Origin: Pseudonocardia sp. MH-G8
GTDB lineage: Bacteria; Actinomycetota; Actinomycetes; Mycobacteriales; Pseudonocardiaceae
Assembly (NCBI RefSeq): GCF_002262885.1
Contig: NZ_NKYF01000001.1
Coordinates: forward strand, 1,116,001 to 1,180,000
DNA: 64,000 nt
Reading direction: 5' to 3'
The translations under genes and the position numbers were made by a program. Shown here piece after piece: positions 18,058 to 26,707 of the stretch; the first letter of the stretch is position 1, and each line of letters opens with the position of its first letter. A model generated the notes under the pieces. The model worked only from the letters and a program-made list of their open reading frames with translations, made no database searches and was not told the origin of the DNA.

Positions 18058-18528
18058 TCACCGGACCTCGACCCGATCGTCGATCTGGAGGAAGTCGTAG
18101 AACTGAATGGCGTCCTCGTGCCCGAGCCGCACGCAACCGGACGACGTGCTGTCCAGGCTGCCCTCGTGGAACGCGATCCCGCCCTCCGCGAAGAACACGG
18201 CGAACGGCATCGGTGCGCCGTCGTGCTCCTTGCTGCGGTGGTAGGTGTTCTTCCACTCGACGCGGAAGTCGCCGGTCGGGGTCTCGTGGCCCGGCGAGCC
18301 CTTGCTGACCGGGACCGGCCCGCGCACGACCGTCCCGTCCTCGATGAGCCAGGCCTGCTGCGCGGCGAGGTCGACGCACGCGCGGGCCTCGGCGCTGCAC
18401 GGTGTGCCCGCCACCGGCGCGTCCTCGGCGTACGCGGCGCCGGCCGGCCCGAGCCCGCCCAGGACCACCAGCGCGGCCACGATCACCGACGCCGGACGCA
18501 GGTGAGCGGCCCTGCGGTGCTTGCCCAT
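18058..18528 (-). CDS. small secreted L,D-transpeptidase (YkuD domain)
   Basis: The protein has 156 residues. An N-terminal signal peptide ([20 protein letters not shown] then a stretch ending AYAE) precedes a YkuD domain. The catalytic motif is [20 protein letters not shown]; the nucleophile is the Cys and the usual SHGC reads [20 protein letters not shown] is the conserved substrate-side motif of the family. L,D-transpeptidases form 3-3 crosslinks in actinobacterial peptidoglycan or link proteins to it. The domain is the minimal size, without Ig-like domains. ATG 18528 follows GGAAGG. Confidence 0.92.
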   Translation of the reverse strand: MGKHRRAAHLRPASVIVAALVVLGGLGPAGAAYAEDAPVAGTPCSAEARACVDLAAQQAWLIEDGTVVRGPVPVSKGSPGHETPTGDFRVEWKNTYHRSKEHDGAPMPFAVFFAEGGIAFHEGSLDSTSSGCVRLGHEDAIQFYDFLQIDDRVEVR

Positions 18529-18792
18529 CGAATGCCTTCCGTGACTGGAACCGTCCACACGCCGCCGTGCCCGTGCTGTGACGATTCCGGTACGGAGAGT
18601 GCCCGGACCGGACAACGACCAGGTGCCGGTCCCGGTTACGGCGCCTCACCGGGTGACAGCGCGCAGGCGGGTGACCCCGTAGGATTCCCCGGTCCCGACC
18701 GCCGGCACCGGCGCGTCGAGCCGCACCCCCGCGGCATCGCCGTTCCGCTCGCCGCACCGGTCCGCAGCAGCAGAACCAGGGAGAGGGCTGAG

Positions 18793-20295
18793 ATGCTCGA
18801 CCCGTACGGGCCAGGGTCGTCCGACACGCCGGCCCGTCCCGCCGCCGCGATCGTGCTGGCGGCCGGCGAAGGCACCCGGATGCGGTCCGCCACTCCGAAG
18901 GTCCTGCACCCGATCGGCGGGCGCAGCCTGCTCGGTCACGCCGTCCACGCCGCGGCCGCGCTGGAGCCCGAGCACCTCGTCGTGGTCGTCGGCGCGGGCG
19001 GCGACCAGGTGCGGGCGGCGATGGCCGAGATGGCCGACGAGCTGGCCCGCCCCGTGCTCGCCGCCGAGCAGCAGCAGCGGCTGGGCACCGGCCACGCGGT
19101 CCGCTGCGGGCTGGACGCCCTGCCCGACAACCTGGACGGCCCCGTCCTCGTCACCTACGGCGACGTGCCGCTCCTCGCACCGGACACGCTCGGCGCGCTG
19201 CTGCAGGAGCACGCGTCGTCCGGCTCGCCGGTCACCGTGCTCACCAGCGCGGTCGAGGACCCCACCGGCTACGGCAGGGTGCTGCACGCACCCGACGGCA
19301 CCGTCTCCCGCATCGTCGAGGAGCGCGACGCCTCGCTCGAGGAGCGGGCGGTCAAAGAGATCAACTCGGGGGTCTACGCGTTCGACGCGGCGTTCCTCCG
19401 CTCGTCGATCGGGCAGTTGCGCCCCACCAACAACCAGGGCGAGCTCTACCTCACCGACCTCGTCGCGATGGCCCGCGGGAGCGGCGCCGACGCCCGCGGC
19501 CTGCGATGCGGTGACGCGTGGCAGGTCTGCGGCGTGAACGACCGCGTGCAGCTCGCCACGCTCCGCGCCGAGCTGAACCGGCGCCTGCTCGAGCGGTGGA
19601 TGCGCGAGGGCGTCACCGTCGTCGACCCGGCCACCACCTGGGTGGACGTCCAGGTGCGCCTCGAGCCCGACGTCGTGCTGCATCCGGGCACGCAGCTGCA
19701 CGGCTCCACCGCGGTGGCCGGCGGCGCGGAGGTCGGCCCGGACACCACGCTCACGGACTCCGAGATCGGGGCCGGCGCCGTCGTCGTGCGCACGCACGGC
19801 AGCGGCGCCGTGATCGGCCCGGGCGCGTCCGTCGGACCGTTCGCCTACCTGCGGCCCGGCGCGCGGCTCGGTGAGCGCGGCAAGATCGGCACGTTCGTCG
19901 AGGTCAAGAACTCCGACATCGGGGCGGGCACGAAGGTGCCCCACCTCACCTACGTGGGCGACGCCACGATCGGCGAGCACAGCAACATCGGGGCGTCCTC
20001 GGTGTTCGTCAACTACGACGGGGTGCGCAAGCAGCGCACGGTCGTCGGCTCGCACGTGAAGACCGGGTCGGACAACACCTTCGTCGCTCCCGTGCAGGTC
20101 GGCGACGGTGCGTACACGGGTGCGGGCGCTGTGCTGCGGGAGGACGTGCCGCCGGGGGCGCTGGCCGTGTCGGCCGGGTCACAGCGCACCATCGAGGGGT
20201 GGGTCGCGCGGAAGCGGCCCGGCACTCCGGCCGCCGAGGCCGCCGCACGCGCGGCCGACCCGGCCATCGACGTCCATGGAGGCACAGCACGGTGA
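18793..20295 (+). CDS. glmU: bifunctional GlcNAc-1-P uridyltransferase / GlcN-1-P acetyltransferase GlmU
   Basis: GlmU makes UDP-GlcNAc for peptidoglycan. The product has 500 residues. The N-terminal uridyltransferase starts [20 protein letters not shown] with the LxxGxGTxM loop. The C-terminal left-handed beta-helix contains [20 protein letters not shown] and [19 protein letters not shown], the acetyltransferase active site. ATG 18793 lies after GGGAGAGG. The C-terminus extends past the helix, as in other actinobacteria. Its stop overlaps the prs start (GTGA), a conserved pairing. Confidence 0.98.
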   Translation: MLDPYGPGSSDTPARPAAAIVLAAGEGTRMRSATPKVLHPIGGRSLLGHAVHAAAALEPEHLVVVVGAGGDQVRAAMAEMADELARPVLAAEQQQRLGTGHAVRCGLDALPDNLDGPVLVTYGDVPLLAPDTLGALLQEHASSGSPVTVLTSAVEDPTGYGRVLHAPDGTVSRIVEERDASLEERAVKEINSGVYAFDAAFLRSSIGQLRPTNNQGELYLTDLVAMARGSGADARGLRCGDAWQVCGVNDRVQLATLRAELNRRLLERWMREGVTVVDPATTWVDVQVRLEPDVVLHPGTQLHGSTAVAGGAEVGPDTTLTDSEIGAGAVVVRTHGSGAVIGPGASVGPFAYLRPGARLGERGKIGTFVEVKNSDIGAGTKVPHLTYVGDATIGEHSNIGASSVFVNYDGVRKQRTVVGSHVKTGSDNTFVAPVQVGDGAYTGAGAVLREDVPPGALAVSAGSQRTIEGWVARKRPGTPAAEAAARAADPAIDVHGGTAR

Positions 20296-21272
20296 GCGCG
20301 ATGTCGGCGACCCCCAAGAAGAACCTCATGCTGTTCTCGGGACGGGCTCACCCGGAGCTGGCCGAGCAGGTTGCGAAGCACCTCGACGTGACGATCACGC
20401 CGCAGTCGGCGTACTCGTTCGCCAACGGCGAGATCTTCGTCCGGTTCGAGGAGTCGGTGCGCGGCTGCGACGCGTTCGTGCTGCAGTCGCACTCCGCACC
20501 GATCAACGACCAGATCATGGAGCAGCTCATCATGGTCGACGCCCTGAAACGGGCCTCGGCCAAACGCATCACCGTCGTGATGCCGTTCTGGGGCTACGCG
20601 CGCCAGGACAAGAAGCACCGCGGCCGCGAGCCGATCTCGGCCCGGCTGATCGCCGACATGTTCAAGGTCGCGGGCGCTGACCGGATCATGACCGTCGACC
20701 TGCACACCGCGCAGATCCAGGGCTTCTTCGACGGCCCGGTCGACCACCTCTTCGCGCTCCCGGTGCTCGCCGAGCACATCAAGCGCACCTACGCCGGGCA
20801 CGAGATGTCCGTGGTGTCCCCCGACTCCGGCCGCGTCCGGCTGGCCGAGCGCTGGGCCGAGACCCTGGGTGGCACGCCGCTGGCGTTCATCCACAAGACC
20901 CGCGATCCGCGCCGTCCGAACGAGGCGGTCGCGAACCGCGTCGTCGGCGAGGTCGACGGCCGGCTCTGCGTCGTGATCGACGACATGATCGACACCGGCG
21001 GCACGGTCTCCAAGGCCGTCGATGTGCTGCTGAAGGCGGGCGCCAAGGACGTCGTCGTCGCGGCCACCCACGGTGTGCTCTCCGGCCCGGCTCGCCAGCG
21101 GATGGCCGACTCCGGAGCGCGCGAGGTGATCTTCACCGACACGCTGCCCATCCCGGACGACAAGCGGTTCCCGACGATGACGGTGCTGGGGATCGCCCCG
21201 CTCCTCGCCCGCGCGATCCACGAGGTCTTCGACGACGGCTCCGTCACGAGCCTCTTCGACGGCAACGCCTGA
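20292..21272 (+). CDS. prs: ribose-phosphate pyrophosphokinase
   Basis: This 326-residue protein makes PRPP from ribose-5-phosphate and ATP. It has the N-terminal [17 protein letters not shown], the catalytic flexible loop region [15 protein letters not shown], the metal site [12 protein letters not shown] and the PRPP loop [15 protein letters not shown]. The GTG at 20292 is chosen over ATG 20301 because GGAGG at 20278-20282 is 9 nt away and the GTG overlaps the glmU stop. The length equals that of the mycobacterial enzyme. Confidence 0.98.
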   Translation: MSAMSATPKKNLMLFSGRAHPELAEQVAKHLDVTITPQSAYSFANGEIFVRFEESVRGCDAFVLQSHSAPINDQIMEQLIMVDALKRASAKRITVVMPFWGYARQDKKHRGREPISARLIADMFKVAGADRIMTVDLHTAQIQGFFDGPVDHLFALPVLAEHIKRTYAGHEMSVVSPDSGRVRLAERWAETLGGTPLAFIHKTRDPRRPNEAVANRVVGEVDGRLCVVIDDMIDTGGTVSKAVDVLLKAGAKDVVVAATHGVLSGPARQRMADSGAREVIFTDTLPIPDDKRFPTMTVLGIAPLLARAIHEVFDDGSVTSLFDGNA

Positions 21273-21630
21273 GCCCCAGCCCTCCTCACCTCCCCCCGCG
21301 AGTCGGGGTCCGAGCGTGCACGAGTCGCGATCCGGGTGCCCGGGTCGTGCACTCGCGCCTCGACATGCACGCATCCACACCCCGACTCGCGCACGGTGGG
21401 CCCCGACTCGCGGGGTGGCGGCACCCGGGCGTCGGAGGTGGCGGCACCCCGGGCGGCGGGGGCGGCGGCACCCCGGGCGGCGGAGGGGCGGGGCCGGGCG
21501 CGTAAAGTCGACAGCCGTTCCGCGGCGAGGGCGGGTGCACGCTGGCCCGCCGTGATCGACGCAGACCCGGTCCCCCCGGTCTGCTTCGCCGCGCGCGTCC
21601 ACCGCAGCAGTTCCGATCGAGGAGACCATC
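21273..21630. repeat. intergenic region with dispersed CGCGAGTCGGGGTC elements and a GC-rich tandem repeat
   Basis: The 358 nt between prs and rplY encode no gene. From 21297 there is a full copy of the dispersed element (CGCGAGTCGGGGTC, 11 nt, GAGTCGCGATCC), then two minus-oriented cores near 21380 and 21401. At about 21416-21487 a GC-rich unit of about 24 bp containing GGCGGCACCCCGGGCGG is repeated three times with small changes. The rplY promoter must lie in the last 130 nt; TAAAGT at 21503 is a possible -10 box without a good -35. Confidence 0.75.
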
Positions 21631-22263
21631 GTGGCCGAGGCCCGTATCGACGCCGAGACCCGCACGGAGTTCGGCAAGGGCGCCGCCCGCCGCACCCGTC
21701 GCGCCGGCAAGATCCCCGCCGTCCTTTACGGGCACGGCACCGATCCGCAGCACCTCTCGCTGCCGCAGCTCGAGTTCGCGCGGGTCGTGCGCGACCAGGG
21801 CCGCAACGCGGTGCTCACCCTGAACATCGGCGGCAAGCCGCAGCTGGCGCTCACCAAGACCGTCGTGACGCACGCGGTCCGGCCCTACATCGAGCACGTC
21901 GACCTGCTGGTCATCAGCCGCGGCGAGAAGGTCGCCGTCGAGGTGTACCTGGTCGTCGTCGGCGACGCCGCTCCGGGCACGCTCATCGCGCAGGAGCTCA
22001 ACACCCTCGAGATCGAGGCCGACGTCTCGAACATCCCGGAGCAGATCGAGGTCTCCGTCGAGGGTCTCGAGATCGGCGCCCAGGTCCACGCCTCCGACGT
22101 GCGGCTGCCCGAGGGCGCCGAGCTCAAGGCCGACCCGGAGCTTCTCGTCGTCAACGTCGTGGCCTCGCCCACCGAGGCGCAGCTGGAGTCGGAGGTCGAC
22201 CTCGAGGCCGCCGGTGTGGTCGAGGACGCCCCGGAGTCCGGCGCCGAGGCGTCGGAGAGCTGA
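21631..22263 (+). CDS. rplY: 50S ribosomal protein L25 (CTC form)
   Basis: The protein has 210 residues. The N-terminal L25 domain ([20 protein letters not shown], then [10 protein letters not shown]) binds 5S rRNA. It is followed by the beta-barrel C-terminal TL5/CTC domain and an acidic tail ending SGAEASES. The GTG start follows GAGGAGACC. It is 2 nt from pth, the usual neighbour in actinobacteria. Confidence 0.97.
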   Translation: MAEARIDAETRTEFGKGAARRTRRAGKIPAVLYGHGTDPQHLSLPQLEFARVVRDQGRNAVLTLNIGGKPQLALTKTVVTHAVRPYIEHVDLLVISRGEKVAVEVYLVVVGDAAPGTLIAQELNTLEIEADVSNIPEQIEVSVEGLEIGAQVHASDVRLPEGAELKADPELLVVNVVASPTEAQLESEVDLEAAGVVEDAPESGAEASES

Positions 22264-22265
22264 TC

Positions 22266-22850
22266 GTGGTGCCGGGCCCCGCTCTGGTGGTCGGGCTCGG
22301 CAACCCGGGCCCCGGCTACGCCGAGACCCGCCACAACGTCGGTTTCAGCGTCGTCGAGCTGCTCGCGGCGCGGGCAGGCGGTGGCCGGTTCTCCAAGCAC
22401 CGCAGCAACGCGGACGTGCTGGAGGGCAGGCTCGCCGGGCGCCGGGTCGTCCTCGCGAAACCGCGGACGTACATGAACGTCTCCGGCGGCCCGGTCGCCG
22501 GGCTGGCGAAGTACTTCTCGGTGCCGATCGAGGACGTCGTCGTCGTGCACGACGACCTCGACCTCGGCTTCGGGGTGATCCGCCTCAAGCGCGGCGGCGG
22601 CGAGGGCGGCCACAACGGGCTGCGCTCGATCACCGGCGCGCTCGGCACCCGGGAGTACCTGCGGATCCGGTTCGGCATCGGCCGCCCACCCGGCCGCCAG
22701 GACCCGGCCGACTTCGTGCTCAAGCGCTTCTCCGGCGCGGAGCGCAAGGAGATCGAGTTCGCCGTCGACCTCGCGGCGGACGCCACGGAGTCGCTCCTGT
22801 CCGACGGACTGGAGCCCGCGCAGAACAAGTTCCACGCGCTGAGCGGCTGA
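22266..22850 (+). CDS. pth: peptidyl-tRNA hydrolase
   Basis: This enzyme of 194 residues releases peptides from peptidyl-tRNA. It shows [18 protein letters not shown] with the catalytic His, [10 protein letters not shown], and [18 protein letters not shown] followed by GGHNGLRS. The start is one of two adjacent GTG codons at 22266 or 22269, directly after the rplY stop. It ends before the hairpin at 22863. Confidence 0.97.
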   Translation: MVPGPALVVGLGNPGPGYAETRHNVGFSVVELLAARAGGGRFSKHRSNADVLEGRLAGRRVVLAKPRTYMNVSGGPVAGLAKYFSVPIEDVVVVHDDLDLGFGVIRLKRGGGEGGHNGLRSITGALGTREYLRIRFGIGRPPGRQDPADFVLKRFSGAERKEIEFAVDLAADATESLLSDGLEPAQNKFHALSG

Positions 22851-22862
22851 CAGGCTGACACC

Positions 22863-22924
22863 GCACCTTGGGAGCCGTACTGCTGTTGTTCGGCGCTCCT
22901 GACAGCAGTAGGGCTCCAAGGTGC
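22863..22924. terminator. intergenic hairpin, intact copy of the IS30-split element
   Basis: The arms 22863-22886 and 22902-22924 (left begins GCACCTTGGGAGCCGTACTG) form a stem of about 23 bp with one bulge and a 15-nt loop, between the convergent pth and acyl-AMP ligase genes. The arms are nearly identical to 7700-7720 and 9091-9111, so the same structure occurs twice in the window. A bidirectional terminator is the simplest role. Confidence 0.8.
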
Positions 22925-22943
22925 GGGGGTCTGCGGGGGTTGG

Positions 22944-24608
22944 TTACCCGCGGGCGCGCAGCAGGTCGCCCGTCGCGGCGCGGCGGAGCTTCCCCGATGG
23001 GGTCTTCGGCAGCGAGCCCGGGCCGAGCACGACGACCTCGGCAGGCCGCACACCCACGGCGGACACCACCCGCCCGATGACGTCCTTGCGGATGAGCTGC
23101 TCGGCCTCCGCGTCGCCCGCCTTGCGCGACTCCACCGCGACGGCGAACGACTCGCGGTGGCGCCCGCCCTCGCCCCCGGCCGGCACCCGGACCGCGACCG
23201 CGTTGCCCGCCCGCACGTCGCCTGCGGTGGCGGCGGCGCGCTCGATGTCGGTGGGGTAGATGTTGCGGCCGCCCATGATGATCACGTCCTTGCGGCGGCC
23301 GCAGACGACGACCGCGCCATCGGCGAGGTAGCCCTCGTCGCCGCTGTCGAGCCAGCCGTCGGCGTCCTGCGTGGCGACCGGGCCGTCCACGGTGAGGTAG
23401 CCGGGGGTCACCGAGTCGCCGCGCAACTGCAGCACGCCCACCTCGCGCTCGCCCAGCACGTGGCCGTCGTCGTCGACCGCCCGCACCTCGATGCCCGGCA
23501 GCGGCGGGCCGAGCAGCGGGAAGGCGCGCGACGGTCCGTCACCGGCGGGCACGGCACGGCGGTGCGTCTCCAGCTGGTCGGCATCGATGTGGTCGACCTC
23601 GAGCCCCGTGTCGATCGGCGCGAACGACACCCCGAGCGCCGTCTCGGCCATCCCGTAGGCCGCGAGCACCGACCCGGGATCCAGGCCGAACCGCGCGCCC
23701 GCGTCGGTGAAACCCGCGACGGCGGCCGGGTCGATCGGCTCGGCCCCGTTCAGCGCGATGCGCAGCGACGAGAGGTCGAGCGAGCCCTCCTCGGCGCGCG
23801 CGAGCTGGCGGCCCAGCACCGCGTAGGCGAAGTTCGGGGCGGCGGTGACCGTGCCGCGGTACTTCGAGATCAGCTCCGCCCAGAGCAGCGGCCTGCTGAG
23901 GAAGTCGACCGGTGTGACGGTCACCAGTTCGAGCCCGGTGGCCATCGGGACGGTCAGGAACCCGACCATCCCCATGTCGTGGAACAGCGGTAGCCACGAC
24001 ACCATCACGTCGCGCTCCACGTCCAGCGCCGACGCCTGCACCATCCCGGAGATGTTGGCGTGCAGGTTGCGGTGGGTGATCCGAACGGCCTTCGGCTCCG
24101 CCGTGGATCCGCTGGTGAGCTGCAGGAGCGCGGTGTCGTCCTCGCCCGCAACGTCCACGTCGGGCTCGAGGCCCTCCGCGCCCTCGGCGAGCCCGTCGAG
24201 CGTCCGGAACGGGATGCCGCGCTCGGTGAGCACGGGCGCCAGCGCATCGAACGGGGCGCCGAGCAGGACCAGGCGTGCATCGATCATGTCCAGCACCGAC
24301 ACCGTGTCCTCGGCCCATGCGGCGAGGTCGGTGCGCGGGGTCGGCTGGTGCAGCATGGTGACGCTGCCGCCGCAGAGCCAGACGGCCTGCGCGGCCGGGG
24401 CGATCGACACCGGCTCACCGGCGAGGACCCCCACCGCGGCGCCGCGCTCGATGCCGGGGCTGCCCGCGCGCAGGGCCGCGGCCATGCGCCGCGCGTCCCC
24501 GTGCACCTGCGGCCACGTCCGGCGGGACGGCTGCGTCGGTTCGCCCGTCGTCATCCCGCGGGTCGAACGGGCGGCGGAGTCCAGCAGCATCGCGAGGAAC
24601 CGGGACAT
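22944..24608 (-). CDS. fatty acyl-AMP ligase
   Basis: The 554-residue enzyme belongs to the adenylate-forming family. It has the P-loop LQLTSGSTAEPKAVRITH, the motif GWLDSGDEGYLADG, then GRRKDVIIMGGRNIYPTDIE, and the C-terminal catalytic lysine in LPKTPSGKLRR. It activates a fatty acid as acyl-AMP, usually for transfer to an acyl carrier or polyketide synthase; neither is nearby. In M. tuberculosis the gene beside pth is pks16 (Rv1013), also in this family, so this is likely the orthologue by position. The start ATG 24608 (MSRFLAMLLD) is preferred over longer frames. Confidence 0.88.
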   Translation of the reverse strand: MSRFLAMLLDSAARSTRGMTTGEPTQPSRRTWPQVHGDARRMAAALRAGSPGIERGAAVGVLAGEPVSIAPAAQAVWLCGGSVTMLHQPTPRTDLAAWAEDTVSVLDMIDARLVLLGAPFDALAPVLTERGIPFRTLDGLAEGAEGLEPDVDVAGEDDTALLQLTSGSTAEPKAVRITHRNLHANISGMVQASALDVERDVMVSWLPLFHDMGMVGFLTVPMATGLELVTVTPVDFLSRPLLWAELISKYRGTVTAAPNFAYAVLGRQLARAEEGSLDLSSLRIALNGAEPIDPAAVAGFTDAGARFGLDPGSVLAAYGMAETALGVSFAPIDTGLEVDHIDADQLETHRRAVPAGDGPSRAFPLLGPPLPGIEVRAVDDDGHVLGEREVGVLQLRGDSVTPGYLTVDGPVATQDADGWLDSGDEGYLADGAVVVCGRRKDVIIMGGRNIYPTDIERAAATAGDVRAGNAVAVRVPAGGEGGRHRESFAVAVESRKAGDAEAEQLIRKDVIGRVVSAVGVRPAEVVVLGPGSLPKTPSGKLRRAATGDLLRARG

Positions 24609-24690
24609 GGTCACCGAGCCTACGGTCTGCCGTCGCTCGCGGTGCTGCCGGATCGGACACCGTGGACACCGCCCCGCATAGCGCCGAGGC

Positions 24691-24789
24691 CGCGACACGC
24701 GTGCACCAGACCCCGACTCGCGGAGAAGCGGAGAAGTGGCGCGCCCAACTTCCGCGAGTCGGGGTCTGAGCGCGTGCGTATCGCGATCC
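24691..24789. repeat. inverted pair of the dispersed CGCGAGTCGGGGTC element
   Basis: A minus-oriented copy (24691-24724) and a plus-oriented copy (24752-24789, CGCGAGTCGGGGTC, 11 nt, GTATCGCGATCC) face each other across 27 nt. The whole could fold as one long hairpin. The site lies between the divergent acyl-AMP ligase and M20 peptidase genes, so it overlaps their promoter region. Confidence 0.8.
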
Positions 24790-24854
24790 ACGCTGCGCAG
24801 GCAGGAGCTCTGGACGTACGCCGGCGCGGGGAGGGAGCACTAGCATCGGGCGGC

Positions 24855-26204
24855 ATGTCGGACCAGCTTGACAGCGCTCTCGCCTCGGCCGTCGACGCCG
24901 CGCTCCCCCGCGCCCGCGCCGACCTGGAGCGGCTCGTCCGCATCCCCAGCATCTGGGCCGATCCGGCGCACGCCGAGGACACGCGCCGCAGCGCCGACGC
25001 CGTGGCCGAGCTGGCGCGGGACGCGGGGGCCGCCGACGTCTCCGTGATCGCGGCGGACGGCGGCGCGCCCGCCGTCGTCGCCCGGTTCCCCGGCCCCGCC
25101 GGCTCCCCGACGGTGCTGCTCTACGCCCACCACGACGTGCAGCCCACCGGCGGCGACGAGCACTGGACGAGCCCGCCGTTCGAGCCCACCGAGCGCGACG
25201 GCCGCCTCTACGGCCGTGGCGCCGCCGACGACAAGGCCGGTGTGATGACGCACCTTGCCGTGCTGCGCGCCTTCGAGGGGCATCCCCCCGTCCACGTCAC
25301 GCTGTTCGTGGAGGGGGAGGAGGAGTCCGGCTCCCCCACCCTCCCGGCGCTGCTGCGGGAACACCACGAGCTGCTCACCAGCGACGTCATCGTGATCGCC
25401 GACGCCGCAAACCCCGCGGTCGACGTCCCGGCCCTCACCACCACCCTGCGAGGGCTCGTCGACGTCACGGTGGAGGTCGCGATGCTGGAACGGCCGGTGC
25501 ACTCCGGCGTCTACGGCGGCGCGGTCGGCGACGCTCTCACCGCGTTGTGCCGCGCGCTCGCCACCCTGCACGACGCGGACGGCGAAGTCGCCGTGGCCGG
25601 GCTGGTGCACGGTGCCTCGGACGCCCCGGACCTCGACGAGGCGGTCTTCCGCTCCGATGTCGGCCTGCTCGAGGGCGTGCAGCTGCTGGGCGGGGGCAGC
25701 ATCCCGACGCGGTCCTGGGCCAAGCCGGCCGTCGCCGTGCTCGGCATCGACGCACCTCGCGTCGAGGAGTCGGCCAACGTGCTGCTGCCGCGGGCGCGCG
25801 CACGGGTCGGCATGCGGCTGGCGCCCGGCGACGACGCCGTCAAGGCGCAGCGCGCGCTCGCCGAGCACCTGGAGGCGAACGTGCCGTGGGGCGCGCACGT
25901 GACGGTCACGCCGGAGCCCGGGATCGCCGCACCGTTCACCGTGGACAACACCGGCACGGCCTACGACGCCGCACGCCGCGCGTTCGCACAGGCGTACGGC
26001 AACCCGGTGGTGGAGACCGGCATCGGCGGCTCGATCCCGTTCATCGGCGAGTTCGCCCGGGTCTTCCCGGGCGCGTCGGTGCTGGTCACCGGCGTGGGCG
26101 ACCCGGCGAGCCGCTGGCACGGCATCGACGAGAGCCTGGACCTGGCGATGTTCGGCCGCGCCGCACTGGCCGAGGCGCTGCTCCTGGCGGAGCTCGCCGG
26201 GTAG
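24855..26204 (+). CDS. M20-family dipeptidase/peptidase
   Basis: The protein (449 residues) has the di-zinc ligands of the M20 family: YAHHDVQPTG (His, Asp), GRGAADDKAGVM (bridging Asp), EGEEESGSP (catalytic and metal Glu), DAANP, and the C-terminal WHGIDES histidine. The dimerisation domain lies in the middle. Members cleave dipeptides or short amide substrates in the cytoplasm. ATG 24855 fits the family length; the frame upstream is repeat sequence. No operon partner is evident. Confidence 0.92.
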   Translation: MSDQLDSALASAVDAALPRARADLERLVRIPSIWADPAHAEDTRRSADAVAELARDAGAADVSVIAADGGAPAVVARFPGPAGSPTVLLYAHHDVQPTGGDEHWTSPPFEPTERDGRLYGRGAADDKAGVMTHLAVLRAFEGHPPVHVTLFVEGEEESGSPTLPALLREHHELLTSDVIVIADAANPAVDVPALTTTLRGLVDVTVEVAMLERPVHSGVYGGAVGDALTALCRALATLHDADGEVAVAGLVHGASDAPDLDEAVFRSDVGLLEGVQLLGGGSIPTRSWAKPAVAVLGIDAPRVEESANVLLPRARARVGMRLAPGDDAVKAQRALAEHLEANVPWGAHVTVTPEPGIAAPFTVDNTGTAYDAARRAFAQAYGNPVVETGIGGSIPFIGEFARVFPGASVLVTGVGDPASRWHGIDESLDLAMFGRAALAEALLLAELAG

Positions 26205-26707
26205 ACCCGCGTCGACCTCACCCGTTCGCCGCCTTCGACGACGCGGCGCACGGTGTCGGGGCCCTCGCGGCCACGCTCACGCACGTCTCGCGCGCCGACT
26301 CTCCGTCATGAGCGCCAGCGGTGGTGTGAGGGCGTCAGATCTGTCGCCCTCACACCACTCTCGCTGATCTGGCTTGTACCCAACCCGACCACCCTCGGCG
26401 CGGAGGTCGAGCTCGGCGCCGGACCGACTGCGCGTGAAGCCCCGGGCGGGGTGGGGCCGGAGGCGTCGAGCCGGGAACGGCGCGCCCACCGCAACCCGGC
26501 GGCCGCCCCCTGATTCGTACCGCGCACCCCGCCCACGGAGGAGAGCGGAGGGTGCGTGGGCGGGCCGCGGCCGGACGCTGCAAGGCCCCGGTGGACGCTC
26601 GTGGCCACCGCGCTCGTGGCGCTGATGGCCCCGATCCGCACCTCGAAGCTGTCCTGCATTTCGGAGGCGCTCACAATGATGACCGTGGAGTCGAGGTGCG
26701 GGGGATC
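26205..26707. other. intergenic region between M20 peptidase and FAD/Fe-S oxidoreductase
   Basis: These 503 nt hold no convincing gene. The main feature is a hairpin at 26321-26358 (listed separately). A second GC stem pairs 26528-26537 (CCCGCCCACG) with 26555-26564 around 17 nt. The first 100 nt keep an open frame ending TLTHVSRADSPS in one frame, which could be a decayed gene end, but no family is recognisable. The promoter of the oxidoreductase is probably in the last 80 nt. Confidence 0.6.
26321..26358 (+). terminator. 14-bp hairpin, terminator-like
   Basis: The perfect arms GTGGTGTGAGGGCG (26321-26334) and 26345-26358 enclose a 10-nt loop. It lies 117 nt after the M20 peptidase stop. 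No T tract follows. Confidence 0.65.

Noticed and set aside
21416..21487. GC-rich tandem repeat as a coding minisatellite
   Set aside because: It is three copies only and sits in the leader of rplY; no open frame with a start uses it.
26205..26311. Continuation of the M20 peptidase or a small gene after its stop
   Set aside because: A different frame reads protein-like for about 28 codons, but there is no start, no ribosome-binding site and no known family.
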